Positions 1 through 7,415 of a stretch of DNA of 33,575 bases are shown here, piece by piece. A program made the translations under genes and the position numbers. Positions within the stretch are counted from its first letter, which is position 1; each line of letters starts with the position of its first letter. Location of the stretch: contig JABANP010000546.1 of the NCBI GenBank assembly GCA_013115135.1, forward strand, positions 1 to 33,575, given 5' to 3'. The notes beneath the pieces were generated by a model, which worked only from the letters and a program-made list of their open reading frames with translations, did not search any database and was not told the origin of the DNA. The stretch is from Perkinsus olseni (lineage: Eukaryota; Perkinsozoa; Perkinsida; Perkinsidae).

Positions 1-337
1 GTATCGCCATTGATATTCGTGTTGAATCGGGTTTTCGTCTCCCTTGCTAAGTTCAGTGTAACTCCGGGAGGCACTATTCCCAGGAGAGAGTTGGAGGCGA
101 TGCGTCTCGGTATAGAGCATTTGCATGGTATTATTCTATCATTAAAAATCGAAAGTTAAGAGAGCTGTGATTCTCGGGGATAGTAGTATTACGTTATTCC
201 GTTTGAGGGCCGTCTTGTCTGGCCATGGTCAGAAGATGTGCTCACGATTACCCAAACCAGAGCTCACTAGACTACTCGCAATTAAGTCTACATGCTTTGA
301 TATCATTGAATGCAGTCCTGCTATTGATTAAATCAAT
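1..337 (+). pseudogene. BEL/Pao-like RNase H end, copy 1 (broken)
   Basis: This is the RNase H end of the retroelement polyprotein, cut by the window start. It is in sense on + and matches, as reverse complement, 16455-16790 of the full copy on the minus strand. It encodes the Glu of the RELEAM motif and the Asp of the LGDSS motif. An extra A in the A-run near 145-149 shifts the frame relative to the full copy. A 14-nt palindromic insertion (324-337) then adds an in-frame stop before the integrase part. It is a dead copy, inverted relative to the retroelement sequence at 3344-7356. Confidence 0.75.
324..337. repeat. 14-nt palindromic micro-insertion (polymorphic)
   Basis: Present here and, as reverse complement, at 16442-16455, but absent from copy 3 near 30950. 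On the minus strand it reads as 7 nt AAATCAA, loop A, TTGATTT, A, then the 5-nt duplicate ATCAA. It introduces a TAA between the RNase H and integrase parts of pol. Copy 3, which lacks it, reads straight through this joint. Confidence 0.85.
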
Positions 338-761
338 TTGATTTGCAATTTCGTCATATCCCTTCTCAGTATAACGTTGCTGATCGCCTTACTAGGCCTT
401 TAGGCACGCCGGTAGTAGAGGAGTCTCCTTCGTGGAGTCCAGTAGTTCATGTTATTGAAGGTGATTCGATCGTTACATTCGATAGATCGATTATCACTGA
501 TTCGGAGAGTTCTGAACAGGGTTCTTTCTTTCCCGGAAACAAAGCGATAGTTTCTTCCTACCCATTTCTTTCCATTTCTTTCCGGAAAGAAATGGGAAAG
601 AAATAATAAGAGTGGAAAGAATGCCCATTCGCTCGGCCCAGGCTGAGCAGCTCCGCCATATTACAGTCATTCTCGACGGTTTGATATTGTGAACTATCGC
701 GCTCTCAAAGCGGCGGAGTACTGACCACTTCCTGACTCAGGAAGCGAGTGAATAGTCACCT

Positions 762-775
762 CGGGTGACTCACCT
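762..775 (+). repeat. 14-nt palindromic micro-insertion (near-perfect)
   Basis: Target GTCACCT, loop C, GGGTGAC (6 of 7 match the complement), T, then duplicate CACCT. It lies inside the hAT-like element. No empty paralogue is in the window, so insertion is inferred from geometry alone. Confidence 0.5.
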
Positions 776-1318
776 GAATAATCGCTCAGGACTCCTGAGC
801 GATTATCTGGATTAATTCATTTCTATCGTAGAAATTCTATGGCTCCATCTCGATCGACAGAAGTGACTAATGTCTGGAATGAGTACACCGAGCAGGTAGT
901 GCTCGCCGCAGCTGCCCTTGGAATACCAGATAACGCATTGGCCAGTCGAGCTTCGGCATGGGAGTGGCGCCGCTTAGCGGCGGCCGCTAGCGGAGGAGCC
1001 TATTCAATAGATCGTGACGATCTGATCGTCTGGCAGCGAACGTAATACATTCCCAGTCGTTGAGTCACTCAACTCCGGATATCAACACGTGTGTTCGCCA
1101 TAGTGTGATGCGGTGACAGCTAGATTCAAGAAAATTTAATTAGTAATTAATAATTACTAAGTAATAATTAGTCCTGTCATTTGGTCCACATTCACTGGGA
1201 GGGAATTCCTCGTGCTCATACCCTGCGGCCACGCCGTAGCGGCAGCAGGCCGCCTAGGGCTCGAAGATGAGTTCATTACCTAACCTGACAATCTACGCTT
1301 GAATTGTATTGAATGCGA

Positions 1319-1332
1319 CTCGCATTATGCGA
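1319..1332 (+). repeat. 14-nt palindromic micro-insertion (perfect)
   Basis: Target AATGCGA (1312-1318), loop C, TCGCATT, A, duplicate TGCGA. It has the same 7-1-7-1-5 geometry as the events proven by empty sites elsewhere. It lies inside the hAT-like element, so such events also occur in transposon DNA. Confidence 0.65.
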
Positions 1333-1469
1333 GTATCACGTATGCCTCAGTAGAAAATCCGCATTTCCTGCAGGATAAGACTCATCTGATAAGTCGATAT
1401 GACTTTGTCAACAAATTGTTGATCACTCGGTGCCAATTTAGTAGCTGCAACACATTTTTGCACAGAAAT

Positions 1470-1537
1470 GACACTCGCTAGGGTAGAACCCCCGACTATC
1501 AGGATCTTAACAGCGAAGTTTACCGCTAGACCATCGC
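1470..1537 (-). other. Degenerate tRNA-like sequence
   Basis: On the minus strand an A-box-like TCTAGCGGTAAA is followed about 30 nt later by a B-box-like GGGGGTTCTACCC. Partial acceptor complementarity can be drawn (GCGATGG with CCCTAGC, two mismatches). The total is too short and the anticodon stem does not pair, so this is a tRNA relic or a Pol III promoter remnant inside the transposon, not a working tRNA gene. Confidence 0.35.
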
Positions 1538-2499
1538 ATTAAACCCCTCGGAAAGAATTGCACAATGATGCCAGGAAGAAACCGAACATTGTTTCTTTCC
1601 TTTCTTTCCGGGAAGAAAGAATTGGAAAGAAATAATAGTGCTCGGGAAGGAAAAACCCTGGTTCTGAAAGGGTGGTTCCCGAAGGAGAGATTTGTGAAAG
1701 CGAGATTGATGGGGGTTTATCAGAGGGAGAAGGTGAGTGCCTAGTTGGCGAGAAAGTAGAGAGTGTTGGGCGAGACTGGTTCGAAGTGTTCGCTGAGAGG
1801 GTGGCAAAGGCTCAATTAAGTGACGACTTTTGCGTATTGGTTAGCTCTGAGTTGAGGGCAAACTCTAAAGGGAAGTACTCCGCTCACTATCGACTAGAGG
1901 AGAAGACGGGTATGCTGCTTTGTCGACGGTGGGATGCCCCAGAGAAGGAAGTCGAGTGGATCGTGTACATCCCTGCTAATCGCCGAGATCTACAACTCGA
2001 GATTGTTCACAAGTTCCACCACATGTTCCTGCACCCCGGTATTGGGAGGACGGTGAGGTTGATCCGCAAGTTCTGTTGGTGGAAGGGCATTCATCAGAGA
2101 GTACGAGGATTCGTTCTCAGCTGTAGTACTTGTTGTCGAGCTAAAGAAGGGCGCCTTCTTAATAAGTGCCTGCCCAGTGTGAGAGATTTCGTACCACAGG
2201 TGTGGGGCATTGTGGGGCTTGATGTTTGGGGCCCGATCAGGCTGAGTTCGAACGACGAGAACGACGAGAAGGTGTGGGTGCTAACTTGCTCTGACTACAT
2301 CAGCCACTTCCTGGTCACTAAGGTGTTAACCGGGTGTTCAGCGGATGACATAGTGACCGGGGTTGCTGAGATAATAGCTGAGAATGGCCTGTTCCGAGTA
2401 TGTCTGACCGATCAAGCCCAGTACTTCGTCTCTAAGAGGTTCCGAGAGTACCTTGCTGGTCGAAGCGTTATTCACTGTGTGACTACACTGTCTAACTAA

Positions 2500-2537
2500 C
2501 ATCATATGAACTGTGCTGAAACACAGTTCATATGATG
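2500..2537. repeat. Perfect hairpin just after the integrase stop, 16-6-16
   Basis: Arms starting CATCATATGAACTGTG enclose the loop CTGAAA. It begins at the base after the integrase stop codon. At 15389-15440 the same hairpin carries an extra 14-nt palindromic insertion. At 29866-29877 it is collapsed to CATCATATGATG. The three copies thus show three states of one site. Confidence 0.85.
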
Positions 2538-2571
2538 ATGTCATGGCTGCACTTCCGCCACGCGGTAGTGA

Positions 2572-3343
2572 CAGGGTGGTTGAAGTGGAAAGAATCATTC
2601 TTCCTTTCCGTAACTTTCCCAAGGAAACTTTCCAGGAAGGAATACTCCCGGAAAGAATGCAAATTTAAGGAAATTTTTAAAAAATCGCCAATTTTGCTCA
2701 GTTTTTGCCACTTTTCGGGTATTTCGGGTCCTCCAATGCAGAACGCACATATTGCATGTCTTCAATCATCTTCATCGAATTCATTCGGTGCGAAATTGCT
2801 TAGGTGCAATTTTGGGCGAGCGAGATTTGAATGGTGCCCGCGAAATATCAGCATCGCGCGCCCAATATTTTTCCCAATCATAGTGAGAGTTTTTGCCACT
2901 CGGATAATACCACAGCCTTGGTACTACCAAGGCTGTGGTATTGTCCGAGTTGTACTACCTAAACAAGTTGGTAGTAATCATAGCGGCGAATCGACAGCGT
3001 AGGGACGAGAAGCCTTCTCGGAGAAGGGGTAATGGATTGTTAAAGAAAGGGGGAGGGCACTTTTGCCGCCACTCAGTTACCACCAGCTGGGGGATTTTTG
3101 AGCGCGGTAAGTTCGGTTCAGCTTTGTGTTAGCACTTCCACGCCACGATGAGGCGCTAAACCTATGGGAGGATATCGGTCAACTTGGCCACGAACAGTCG
3201 AAAAAATCGCACGCCGAAGGGAATTTCGCTCGCCGCGCGTGAAGTGGAAAGTTTCCGTCCTTTCCGGTCCCATTCTTTCCTGTTACAATTCTTTCCTTTC
3301 CCGGAAACTTTGTAACGATCCTTTCCACTCATCAACCACCCTG
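2572..3343. mobile_element. hAT-like element at an inversion breakpoint, 772 bp
   Basis: Inverted ends begin CAGGGTGGTTGA on both sides (right end complemented: CAGGGTGGTTGATGAGTGG), followed by related GTGGAAAG(A/G)ATC sequence. The flanking 8-mers differ (GGTAGTGA left, GTCAACGG right), so there is no target duplication. The left flank matches the retroelement 3' end (complement of about 15377). The right flank matches 18587 onward in the opposite relative orientation. The two ends therefore probably came from different insertions joined by recombination. No transposase ORF is seen, and the interior holds a 25-1-25 palindrome. Confidence 0.65.
2899..2949. repeat. 25-1-25 palindrome
   Basis: Two 25-nt arms (left 2899-2923, right 2925-2949) with one mismatch, separated by the single base C at 2924. 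The arms begin CTCGGATAATACC. The 1-nt loop is the same as in the 14-nt micro-insertions. Confidence 0.85.
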
Positions 3344-3423
3344 GTCAACGGTGCTCTCGAAGCTCTTAACCTTGTCGATGTCAATGGTGCTCTCGAAGCT
3401 CTTAACCTTGTCGATGTCAATGG
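3344..3423 (-). repeat. 36-bp coding tandem repeat, copy 1 (two units)
   Basis: Units begin GGTGCTCTCGAAGCTC and repeat every 36 bp. On the minus strand each encodes 12 residues of the type IDIDKVKSFEST. The array is part of the retroelement linker between the RRM ORF and protease. It starts directly at the hAT-like end and ends at the insertion point of the 960-bp element. Confidence 0.8.
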
Positions 3424-3690
3424 CGGGGAACCTCCATTCATACATTGCTGTTTTATACATTGCAGGTTTCGTCCACGATTGTTTCGTCCATGGTAGGGTT
3501 CATCCTGCTTGTTTCGTCCATGTTACTTCCGTACATCCTCATTCATACACACCTCTTTCGTCCACGGGTCTTAAGTACATGATTCTTTCGTCCACGCCGT
3601 TTCGTCCAATCATGCTCTAACTCCGCTTCTTTCTTCCAGGGCTTTTCGTACAAGCCTTTCGTACACGTGAGTTTCATCCACGCTACTTTG

Positions 3691-3724
3691 AGACATATGT
3701 GGCGCCGCGGCGTCACATATGTCT
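3691..3724. repeat. 34-nt near-perfect palindrome
   Basis: AGACATATGTG arms around a GC-rich centre (GCGCCGCGGCGT), with one mismatched pair. It marks the inner edge of the left iterated arm. The other copy of the element has it at 18936-18969. Confidence 0.8.
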
Positions 3725-3770
3725 AAAAATAACGCGCTAGGCTGCGCCGCCGGCTTCACCATCACTATCT

Positions 3771-3842
3771 TCCCTTACCCCGATTCGAACCTGGGACCAT
3801 CGTCATGCAAGTCGGGAGCTCTACCAATTCCGCTACTACCAT
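3771..3842 (-). other. tRNA-like segment of the iterated-end element
   Basis: On the minus strand an A-box-like TAGCGGAATTGGTAGAGC is followed by a B-box-like GGTTCGAATCG. The loop CTTGCAT would give a UGC anticodon, but its stem and the acceptor stem do not pair. It is repeated at 19016-19087. It is a tRNA relic or internal Pol III promoter rather than a functional tRNA. Confidence 0.4.
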
Positions 3843-3916
3843 CACCTACTGCGACCTAATAATCTCACCGCCGCCTCTACTGGTGAGTCACCAGTGGTGA
3901 CGATGTAGCACTCCCC

Positions 3917-3945
3917 ATATTGTCGGTTAGTATCCTTCCCCTCAT
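3917..3945 (+). repeat. Split direct repeat A1 (left terminus)
   Basis: 29 nt beginning ATATTGTCGGTTAG, identical to A2 at 6529-6557. Its first base is the first base of the element. Confidence 0.9.
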
Positions 3946-3969
3946 TGGTGCATCATCCGACCGGTTAAC

Positions 3970-4530
3970 ATGCCCCTCACCGAAGAAGACCTCGACCAGA
4001 TCCGTGGGATCCTCAATCCCGCTCCTCAAGAAGATGTTGCTTCCTCCGTGTTCGACACTGACCCTTCCAAGTGGACCGACGTGTTCGAGTACTACGCCAA
4101 GGCTCTCGACAAGGCTATCAACGACACCGAGCCCTTCACTAACGTTCAGCAATTCCGTCAGTGGATGCCGCGCTTGACTAGGGCCCGCGATAGTCTACGT
4201 CTAGCTGGCGTGCAAGCTGAAGGCTGTGCTATCTCTGACCGCACCTGGAAGGACATTGTCTGGAACCGTGATCATGCTGATGCTACCCCCCTCGAGAAGG
4301 AGATGATGCGTATGACAGGAACGCTGACTGAGGCTATTAAGGGGATGGCCGAGAGCAACAAGACTATGGCTAAAGAGGTCTCTGCTGTGATCAGTCGTCG
4401 TGGTGCTGCTACTTACGGCCCTCCTCGTAAGGGAGGCAAAGGCGTGGTGTGCTACAACTGTGGGAAGACTGGTCACATCGCTCCCAATTGTCCTGAGGCT
4501 AAGAAGGCCGGCGCTGCGGCGTCCAACTGA
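3970..4530 (+). CDS. Gag-like protein with CCHC zinc knuckle
   Basis: 186 aa. The N-terminal two thirds look helical with no recognised domain. A basic stretch (SRRGAATYGPPRKGGKG) precedes one zinc knuckle C-x2-C-x4-H-x4-C (CYNCGKTGHIAPNC) at about residues 162-175, the nucleic-acid-binding signature of retroelement Gag proteins. The ATG lies 24 nt after repeat A1. The ORF ends in a single TGA; the downstream sequence stays open in the same frame into the RT ORF. A Gag-Pol fusion by stop readthrough is therefore possible, though a separate ORF2 start is equally open. Confidence 0.85.
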   Translation: MPLTEEDLDQIRGILNPAPQEDVASSVFDTDPSKWTDVFEYYAKALDKAINDTEPFTNVQQFRQWMPRLTRARDSLRLAGVQAEGCAISDRTWKDIVWNRDHADATPLEKEMMRMTGTLTEAIKGMAESNKTMAKEVSAVISRRGAATYGPPRKGGKGVVCYNCGKTGHIAPNCPEAKKAGAAASN

Positions 4531-6222
4531 AGGTGCCATGCTTGTGCGCCTGACGCCACAAGCAGGCAGGAAGATAAGTCAGGACCCCCTATATCTGATA
4601 GTAAGATTCTTAAGAGTATTGATGATCGCTTGTCTATGATTCAGACAGAGATTAAGAAGCCCATCCTCAATTCATCTTCCTCTGACTCCGACGCGTCTAC
4701 GGTGTGTTCGGATTCCGAGATAGAGAGCTCTCCAAGGTCCAAGCCTCGGGAAGTGGCGCCCCCGTCGACATCCACAGCTGAAGATCGGCTATTGGAGGAC
4801 AACGAGCTCTACTCTGTTTATTATCGTGCCGCTGGGCACTACGAGGTTGTGGCTAAGAGAACCCCGGCTCCTCAGAGCCCTGATGTGCGACAACGCCAAT
4901 GGCGACCTATGAGGTTGAACGACTTGGTCGACGAAGCTTATAAGGATATGCGAGAGTACGAGGCTGTGACCCCTTGGAACAACGACGTGCCTGTGGCTGC
5001 TACGCGATTATTCGTGGTTGAGACTGGTCATCGTGATCGTGGGGTTGTCGACTTGCGCGACTACAACGCCGAGTGTGGCGGCAGTATCCCTGAGCCTGCG
5101 TCCATTCGTGAAGTCATGTCCGCTCTACGCAACAAGGGCCACTATAGCGTTGGTCAGCTCGATTTGACTCGTGCATACTACTCGATTCACTTCACCGTTG
5201 CTGAGGGAGCCGCTTACCCCGCGTTCTATTACCGCGATAAGGTCTATCGATTCACGAGGTTGCCTATGGGCTGGGTTCATTCAAGCCGTGTGCTTGGTAT
5301 ATGTGTTCGAGATCTGCTCGACTCGACTCCTGTTAAGGAGGGCTGTATCAGGCGAGTATACGCTGATAATTTGTGCTATTCCTCTCCCTCAGATGAGCTC
5401 ACCAGAGCTGCTATGCAAAGCGATCGTGACGCTCTCAACAGCAAGGGCTTCCTCATCAAGGACGAAGCCTTTGAAGTCCTCGACACCCTGAGCTCCATTA
5501 AGATGCTAGGCTACGTGGTCTACCGCGAGGACGACGTCACCCGTTTGAAATGCAAGGAGAGAAGTCTCCCCTTGGTGACTAATAGACGGTCTCTGCTAAG
5601 TATCGCCGGTAAGGCCTACGACGAGCTGGGTATCATTGGTGCGGGCGCGTACAAGGGAGCGCTATGCTCCATGGCTGGTACTGGTGTCACGCCCGACAGG
5701 AAGAGAGAGTCCATGACGTGGCCGGTGGTTGGTTCTATGTACACGACTGCCGTTAAGATCCGCTCCGCGCTAGAGAAGACTGCTAACAAGTCGGTGGTGT
5801 GGGCTCCTCCCGCAGACGCTAAGGTTAAGCTGTACACTGATGCTAGTGGTACTGGTTGGGGTGTCAAGGCTCTGTACGAGGCGGGCGCGCGTACGCAAGT
5901 GCTTCTACGTATATCTGGTAGATGGTCTGGCCGCTATAGAGCTGCTGGCATGCCCACCAAGGAGGCGTTGGCTATGCTGAAGGGAGCTCTCATCACTCCC
6001 GCTGGTTGGACCAGCAAGGACGCCCCCATGGAGATCTGCACTGATAGCGCTACCACCATAGCTGGGCTAGAACGTGTACGCAGAGGAGAGGCCATGAAGG
6101 ACACCGCCATCGTCTATCGACGCCGATTACTTGACCTGTATGAGCTGCCGCATGTTAGGCCGTATGTAATGGTCAAGGTTCACACTAAGGATAACTTGGC
6201 GGATGGTTTAAGTAGACTGTGA
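4531..6222 (+). CDS. Reverse transcriptase-RNase H polyprotein of the SDR element
   Basis: Open from the Gag TGA onward. The first ATG in frame is at 4636. Counting residues from 4630, a Ser/Asp-rich linker (1-60) is followed by RT with Asp178 in QLDLTRAYYSI, the LPMGWVHSS motif at 211-219, and YADN at 244-247 in place of the usual YxDD. RNase H follows with a full acidic set: Asp404 (LYTDASG), Glu445, Asp472 (CTDSA) and Asp525 (NLADGLSRL). There is no protease D-T/S-G motif, integrase or tyrosine recombinase. Lack of protease and the RT-RNase H order fit DIRS-type pol genes. The Asn in YADN may reduce activity or be a lineage variant. The ORF is otherwise undamaged, suggesting recent insertion. 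Confidence 0.85.
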   Translation, partial: RCHACAPDATSRQEDKSGPPISDSKILKSIDDRLSMIQTEIKKPILNSSSSDSDASTVCSDSEIESSPRSKPREVAPPSTSTAEDRLLEDNELYSVYYRAAGHYEVVAKRTPAPQSPDVRQRQWRPMRLNDLVDEAYKDMREYEAVTPWNNDVPVAATRLFVVETGHRDRGVVDLRDYNAECGGSIPEPASIREVMSALRNKGHYSVGQLDLTRAYYSIHFTVAEGAAYPAFYYRDKVYRFTRLPMGWVHSSRVLGICVRDLLDSTPVKEGCIRRVYADNLCYSSPSDELTRAAMQSDRDALNSKGFLIKDEAFEVLDTLSSIKMLGYVVYREDDVTRLKCKERSLPLVTNRRSLLSIAGKAYDELGIIGAGAYKGALCSMAGTGVTPDRKRESMTWPVVGSMYTTAVKIRSALEKTANKSVVWAPPADAKVKLYTDASGTGWGVKALYEAGARTQVLLRISGRWSGRYRAAGMPTKEALAMLKGALITPAGWTSKDAPMEICTDSATTIAGLERVRRGEAMKDTAIVYRRRLLDLYELPHVRPYVMVKVHTKDNLADGLSRL

Positions 6223-6477
6223 CTTTTCATTAATTAGCTCAGTACGGAGAGCGTCGTGTCATCTATCCGTACACCCAGGTTCGATTCCTGCTCGTGTCAT
6301 GTCACTCGGGTTCAATTCCTGGTCGCTCATTTTCTCCGCAAGATAGACAGCTTGCGCATGCGTACAAGATACTTGTGCGCTGCGCGCACGCGCCATAGTT
6401 GCGCAAAGCTGAAACGGTTGTCTCCCTGCACCACTCTCGAATCACTGGGGTCATGTGACGTTACCCGAGTTCGATTC
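6223..6477 (+). other. 3' non-coding part with three T-arm/B-box-like motifs
   Basis: Three B-box-like motifs occur: AGGTTCGATTCCTG (about 6277-6290), GGGTTCAATTCCTGG (about 6308-6322) and CCCGAGTTCGATTCGGG (6464-6480). The last forms a perfect 5-bp tRNA T-arm. Each is preceded by TCATGTSAC- or TCGTGTCAT-like sequence. A D-arm-like TTAGCTCAGTACGGAGAGC lies at about 6235-6253. It looks like a degenerate tRNA followed by repeated T-arm pieces, and might be a cDNA priming or Pol III signal. No full tRNA cloverleaf can be drawn. Confidence 0.45.
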
Positions 6478-6596
6478 GGGAGTTGGGTTGGCGTGTCAAT
6501 GGGTCTTTGCTATAGTCCTCTTTCAGTTATATTGTCGGTTAGTATCCTTCCCCTCATACTGGGAGTTGGGTTGGCGTGTCAATGGGTCTTTGCTAT
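6478..6596 (+). repeat. Right split-direct-repeat block B1-A2-B2
   Basis: B1 (6478-6513, 36 nt starting GGGAGTTGGGTTGGCG), a 15-nt spacer, A2 (6529-6557, identical to A1), ACT, then B2 (6561-6596, identical to B1). The last base of B2 is the last base of the element. In the known model for split-repeat elements an internal B-A junction templates joining of the two ends into a circle. Confidence 0.9.
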
Positions 6597-7052
6597 CTCT
6601 GTGATGATTCCAGTGCCTAGAGGCTCCAAACATGAATGGAGCCAAGTTGAATAGGTTGGGTATCGTATGGGCGGTACTTTGTCAGAATTCACAAGGAGTC
6701 TTACAGGTGAGTAGGTTAGCAGCTCAAGCTGATATTCCAGAGGCCGTGGGTTCATTTCCTTCGATAAACATTTGCGTGTCGTCAGTTTCATATGTACGAA
6801 CCACTATTGGACGAATGAATTTTTTTCGAAAAGATCGTGGCCGAATAGATCACAACGAGCATATCTTTGGATCAACCGCCCATGGACGAAATAATCGTGT
6901 ACGAAACCGGTTATGGATGAAAAAATCGTGACCGAAACATACACTTTTTTCGATGTACGAAAAGATAATGAATGAACCGAAATTTGTACGAAACAATCTT
7001 GGATCGAAGCTGCAGTGGACCAATCGATCATGGACGAATCGCGGTACACCCG

Positions 7053-7356
7053 TCAATGGTGCTCTCGAAGCTCTTAACCTTGTCGATGTCAATGGTGCTC
7101 TCGAAGCTCTTAACCTTGTCGATATTCTCACAGTCTCGACATTGCTCTCTCGAGCGTAAAAGCAACCCGTCCTTGATGTTGTTGACTCGATAGTCTCTCC
7201 CCTACTGGGGTACCAGCCCAAAGGCTCTCATCAAAGACGCCGTTCTCAACACTCAGAGCATGACATTCTGCCGAGCTGCAGCTGTCCTCCGACGAGGACT
7301 CTCCTTCTTGACGATCTTCCTTCTGCACTTCACTCACGTTCGCTTAGGAGTAGGTT
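7053..7356 (-). pseudogene. RRM-ORF tail and 36-bp repeats, retroelement copy 1 (truncated)
   Basis: Matches about 19630-19931 of copy 2 in antisense: two 36-bp repeat units (7053-7124), then the acidic linker of the RRM ORF. An extra A near 7156-7161 breaks the frame. The sequence leaves the RRM ORF at about 7354-7357, before the RRM domain, and joins the inverted-repeat sequence at a short TT microhomology. The RRM domain, gag and most of the terminal repeat are lost. Confidence 0.7.
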
Positions 7357-7415
7357 CGCTCGCCTCGGCGAACTTGATGGTTCCACTGTCGAGCTAGATG
7401 TTGAAAAGGTGTAGT
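7357..7415. repeat. Remnant of the 270-bp terminal inverted repeat, copy 1 right end
   Basis: Matches 21873-21931, ending GGTGTAGT next to the C-terminal gene half, as in the complete copy. The remaining ~210 bp of this repeat are deleted. Confidence 0.8.

Larger units (their letters stand above)
517..1660. mobile_element. hAT-like non-autonomous DNA transposon, 1,144 bp
   Basis: The ends are imperfect inverted repeats starting CAGGGTT (left CAGGGTTCTTTCTTTCCCGG; right end, complemented, CAGGGTTTTTCCTTCCCGAG). The element is flanked by a perfect 8-bp direct repeat GTTCTGAA (509-516 and 1661-1668). Both other copies of the host integrase carry that 8-mer once with no insertion, so the boundaries are exact. 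An 8-bp duplication and CAGGG-type ends are typical of the hAT superfamily. The interior has subterminal GGAAAGAAAT-type motifs, a 14-1-14 palindrome near 777-805 and two short ORFs (68 and 60 aa) resembling nothing I know. No transposase is present, so it must be mobilised in trans. Confidence 0.85.
338..2499 (+). pseudogene. BEL/Pao-like integrase, copy 1, split by a transposon
   Basis: Integrase region of the same retroelement. The first part (343-516) ends at the transposon occupying 517-1660 and the coding sequence resumes at 1661. The downstream part encodes an H-x4-H...C-x2-C zinc-binding domain (HHMFLH, then CSTC) and a core domain with its first Asp in GLDVWGP and second in LTDQAQ. 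It stops about 28 residues after the second Asp, before the expected catalytic Glu. The stop falls at the same place in the other two copies. Removing the transposon and one 8-bp duplicate gives the layout of the uninterrupted copy at 15444-16436. Confidence 0.8.
3917..6596 (+). mobile_element. Compact split-direct-repeat (DIRS-order-like) retroelement, 2,680 bp
   Basis: Both boundaries are fixed by comparison with the uninserted paralogue at about 19157-19175. The left junction is GCACTCCCC|ATATTGTCGG and the right junction is TTTGCTAT|CTCTGTGATG. The element starts exactly with repeat A1 (29 nt, 3917-3945) and ends exactly with repeat B2 (36 nt, 6561-6596). B1 (6478-6513) and A2 (6529-6557) lie internally near the right end, giving A1-ORFs-B1-A2-B2. 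This split-direct-repeat layout is known from PAT/Ngaro-type DIRS-order retrotransposons, which integrate with a tyrosine recombinase. Here only Gag (CCHC) and RT-RNase H are encoded. There is no protease, integrase or recombinase. No target duplication is seen; about 13 nt of the empty site are missing instead. Confidence 0.85.
3424..7052. mobile_element. Iterated-end element, copy 1, split by the SDR retroelement
   Basis: Same element as 18670-19629, with the 2,680-bp retroelement 3917-6596 inserted. The left arm has about a dozen degenerate copies of TTTCGTCCAYG spaced roughly 15-25 nt. The right arm has the complementary motif TGGACGAAA, so the ends form a diffuse inverted repeat. The flanks carry TCAATGG on both sides (3417-3423 and 7053-7059). 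This may be a 7-8 bp target duplication, but it also belongs to the 36-bp repeat unit and so is ambiguous. The centre has a near-perfect 34-nt palindrome and a tRNA-like segment. No ORF of its own is recognisable. Confidence 0.65.

Noticed and set aside
1403..1428. 7-1-7 palindrome TCAACAA-A-TTGTTGA as a 14-nt event
   Set aside because: The 5-nt target copy is absent on both sides; about two such 7-1-7 palindromes are expected by chance in this length.
839..1481. Two short ORFs (68 and 60 aa) inside the hAT-like element as possible transposase
   Set aside because: Too short, with no hAT dimerisation or zinc-finger motif; most likely chance ORFs in a non-autonomous element.
3771..3842. Functional tRNA gene with UGC anticodon
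   Set aside because: Acceptor and anticodon stems do not pair and the T stem has mismatches; kept only as tRNA-like.
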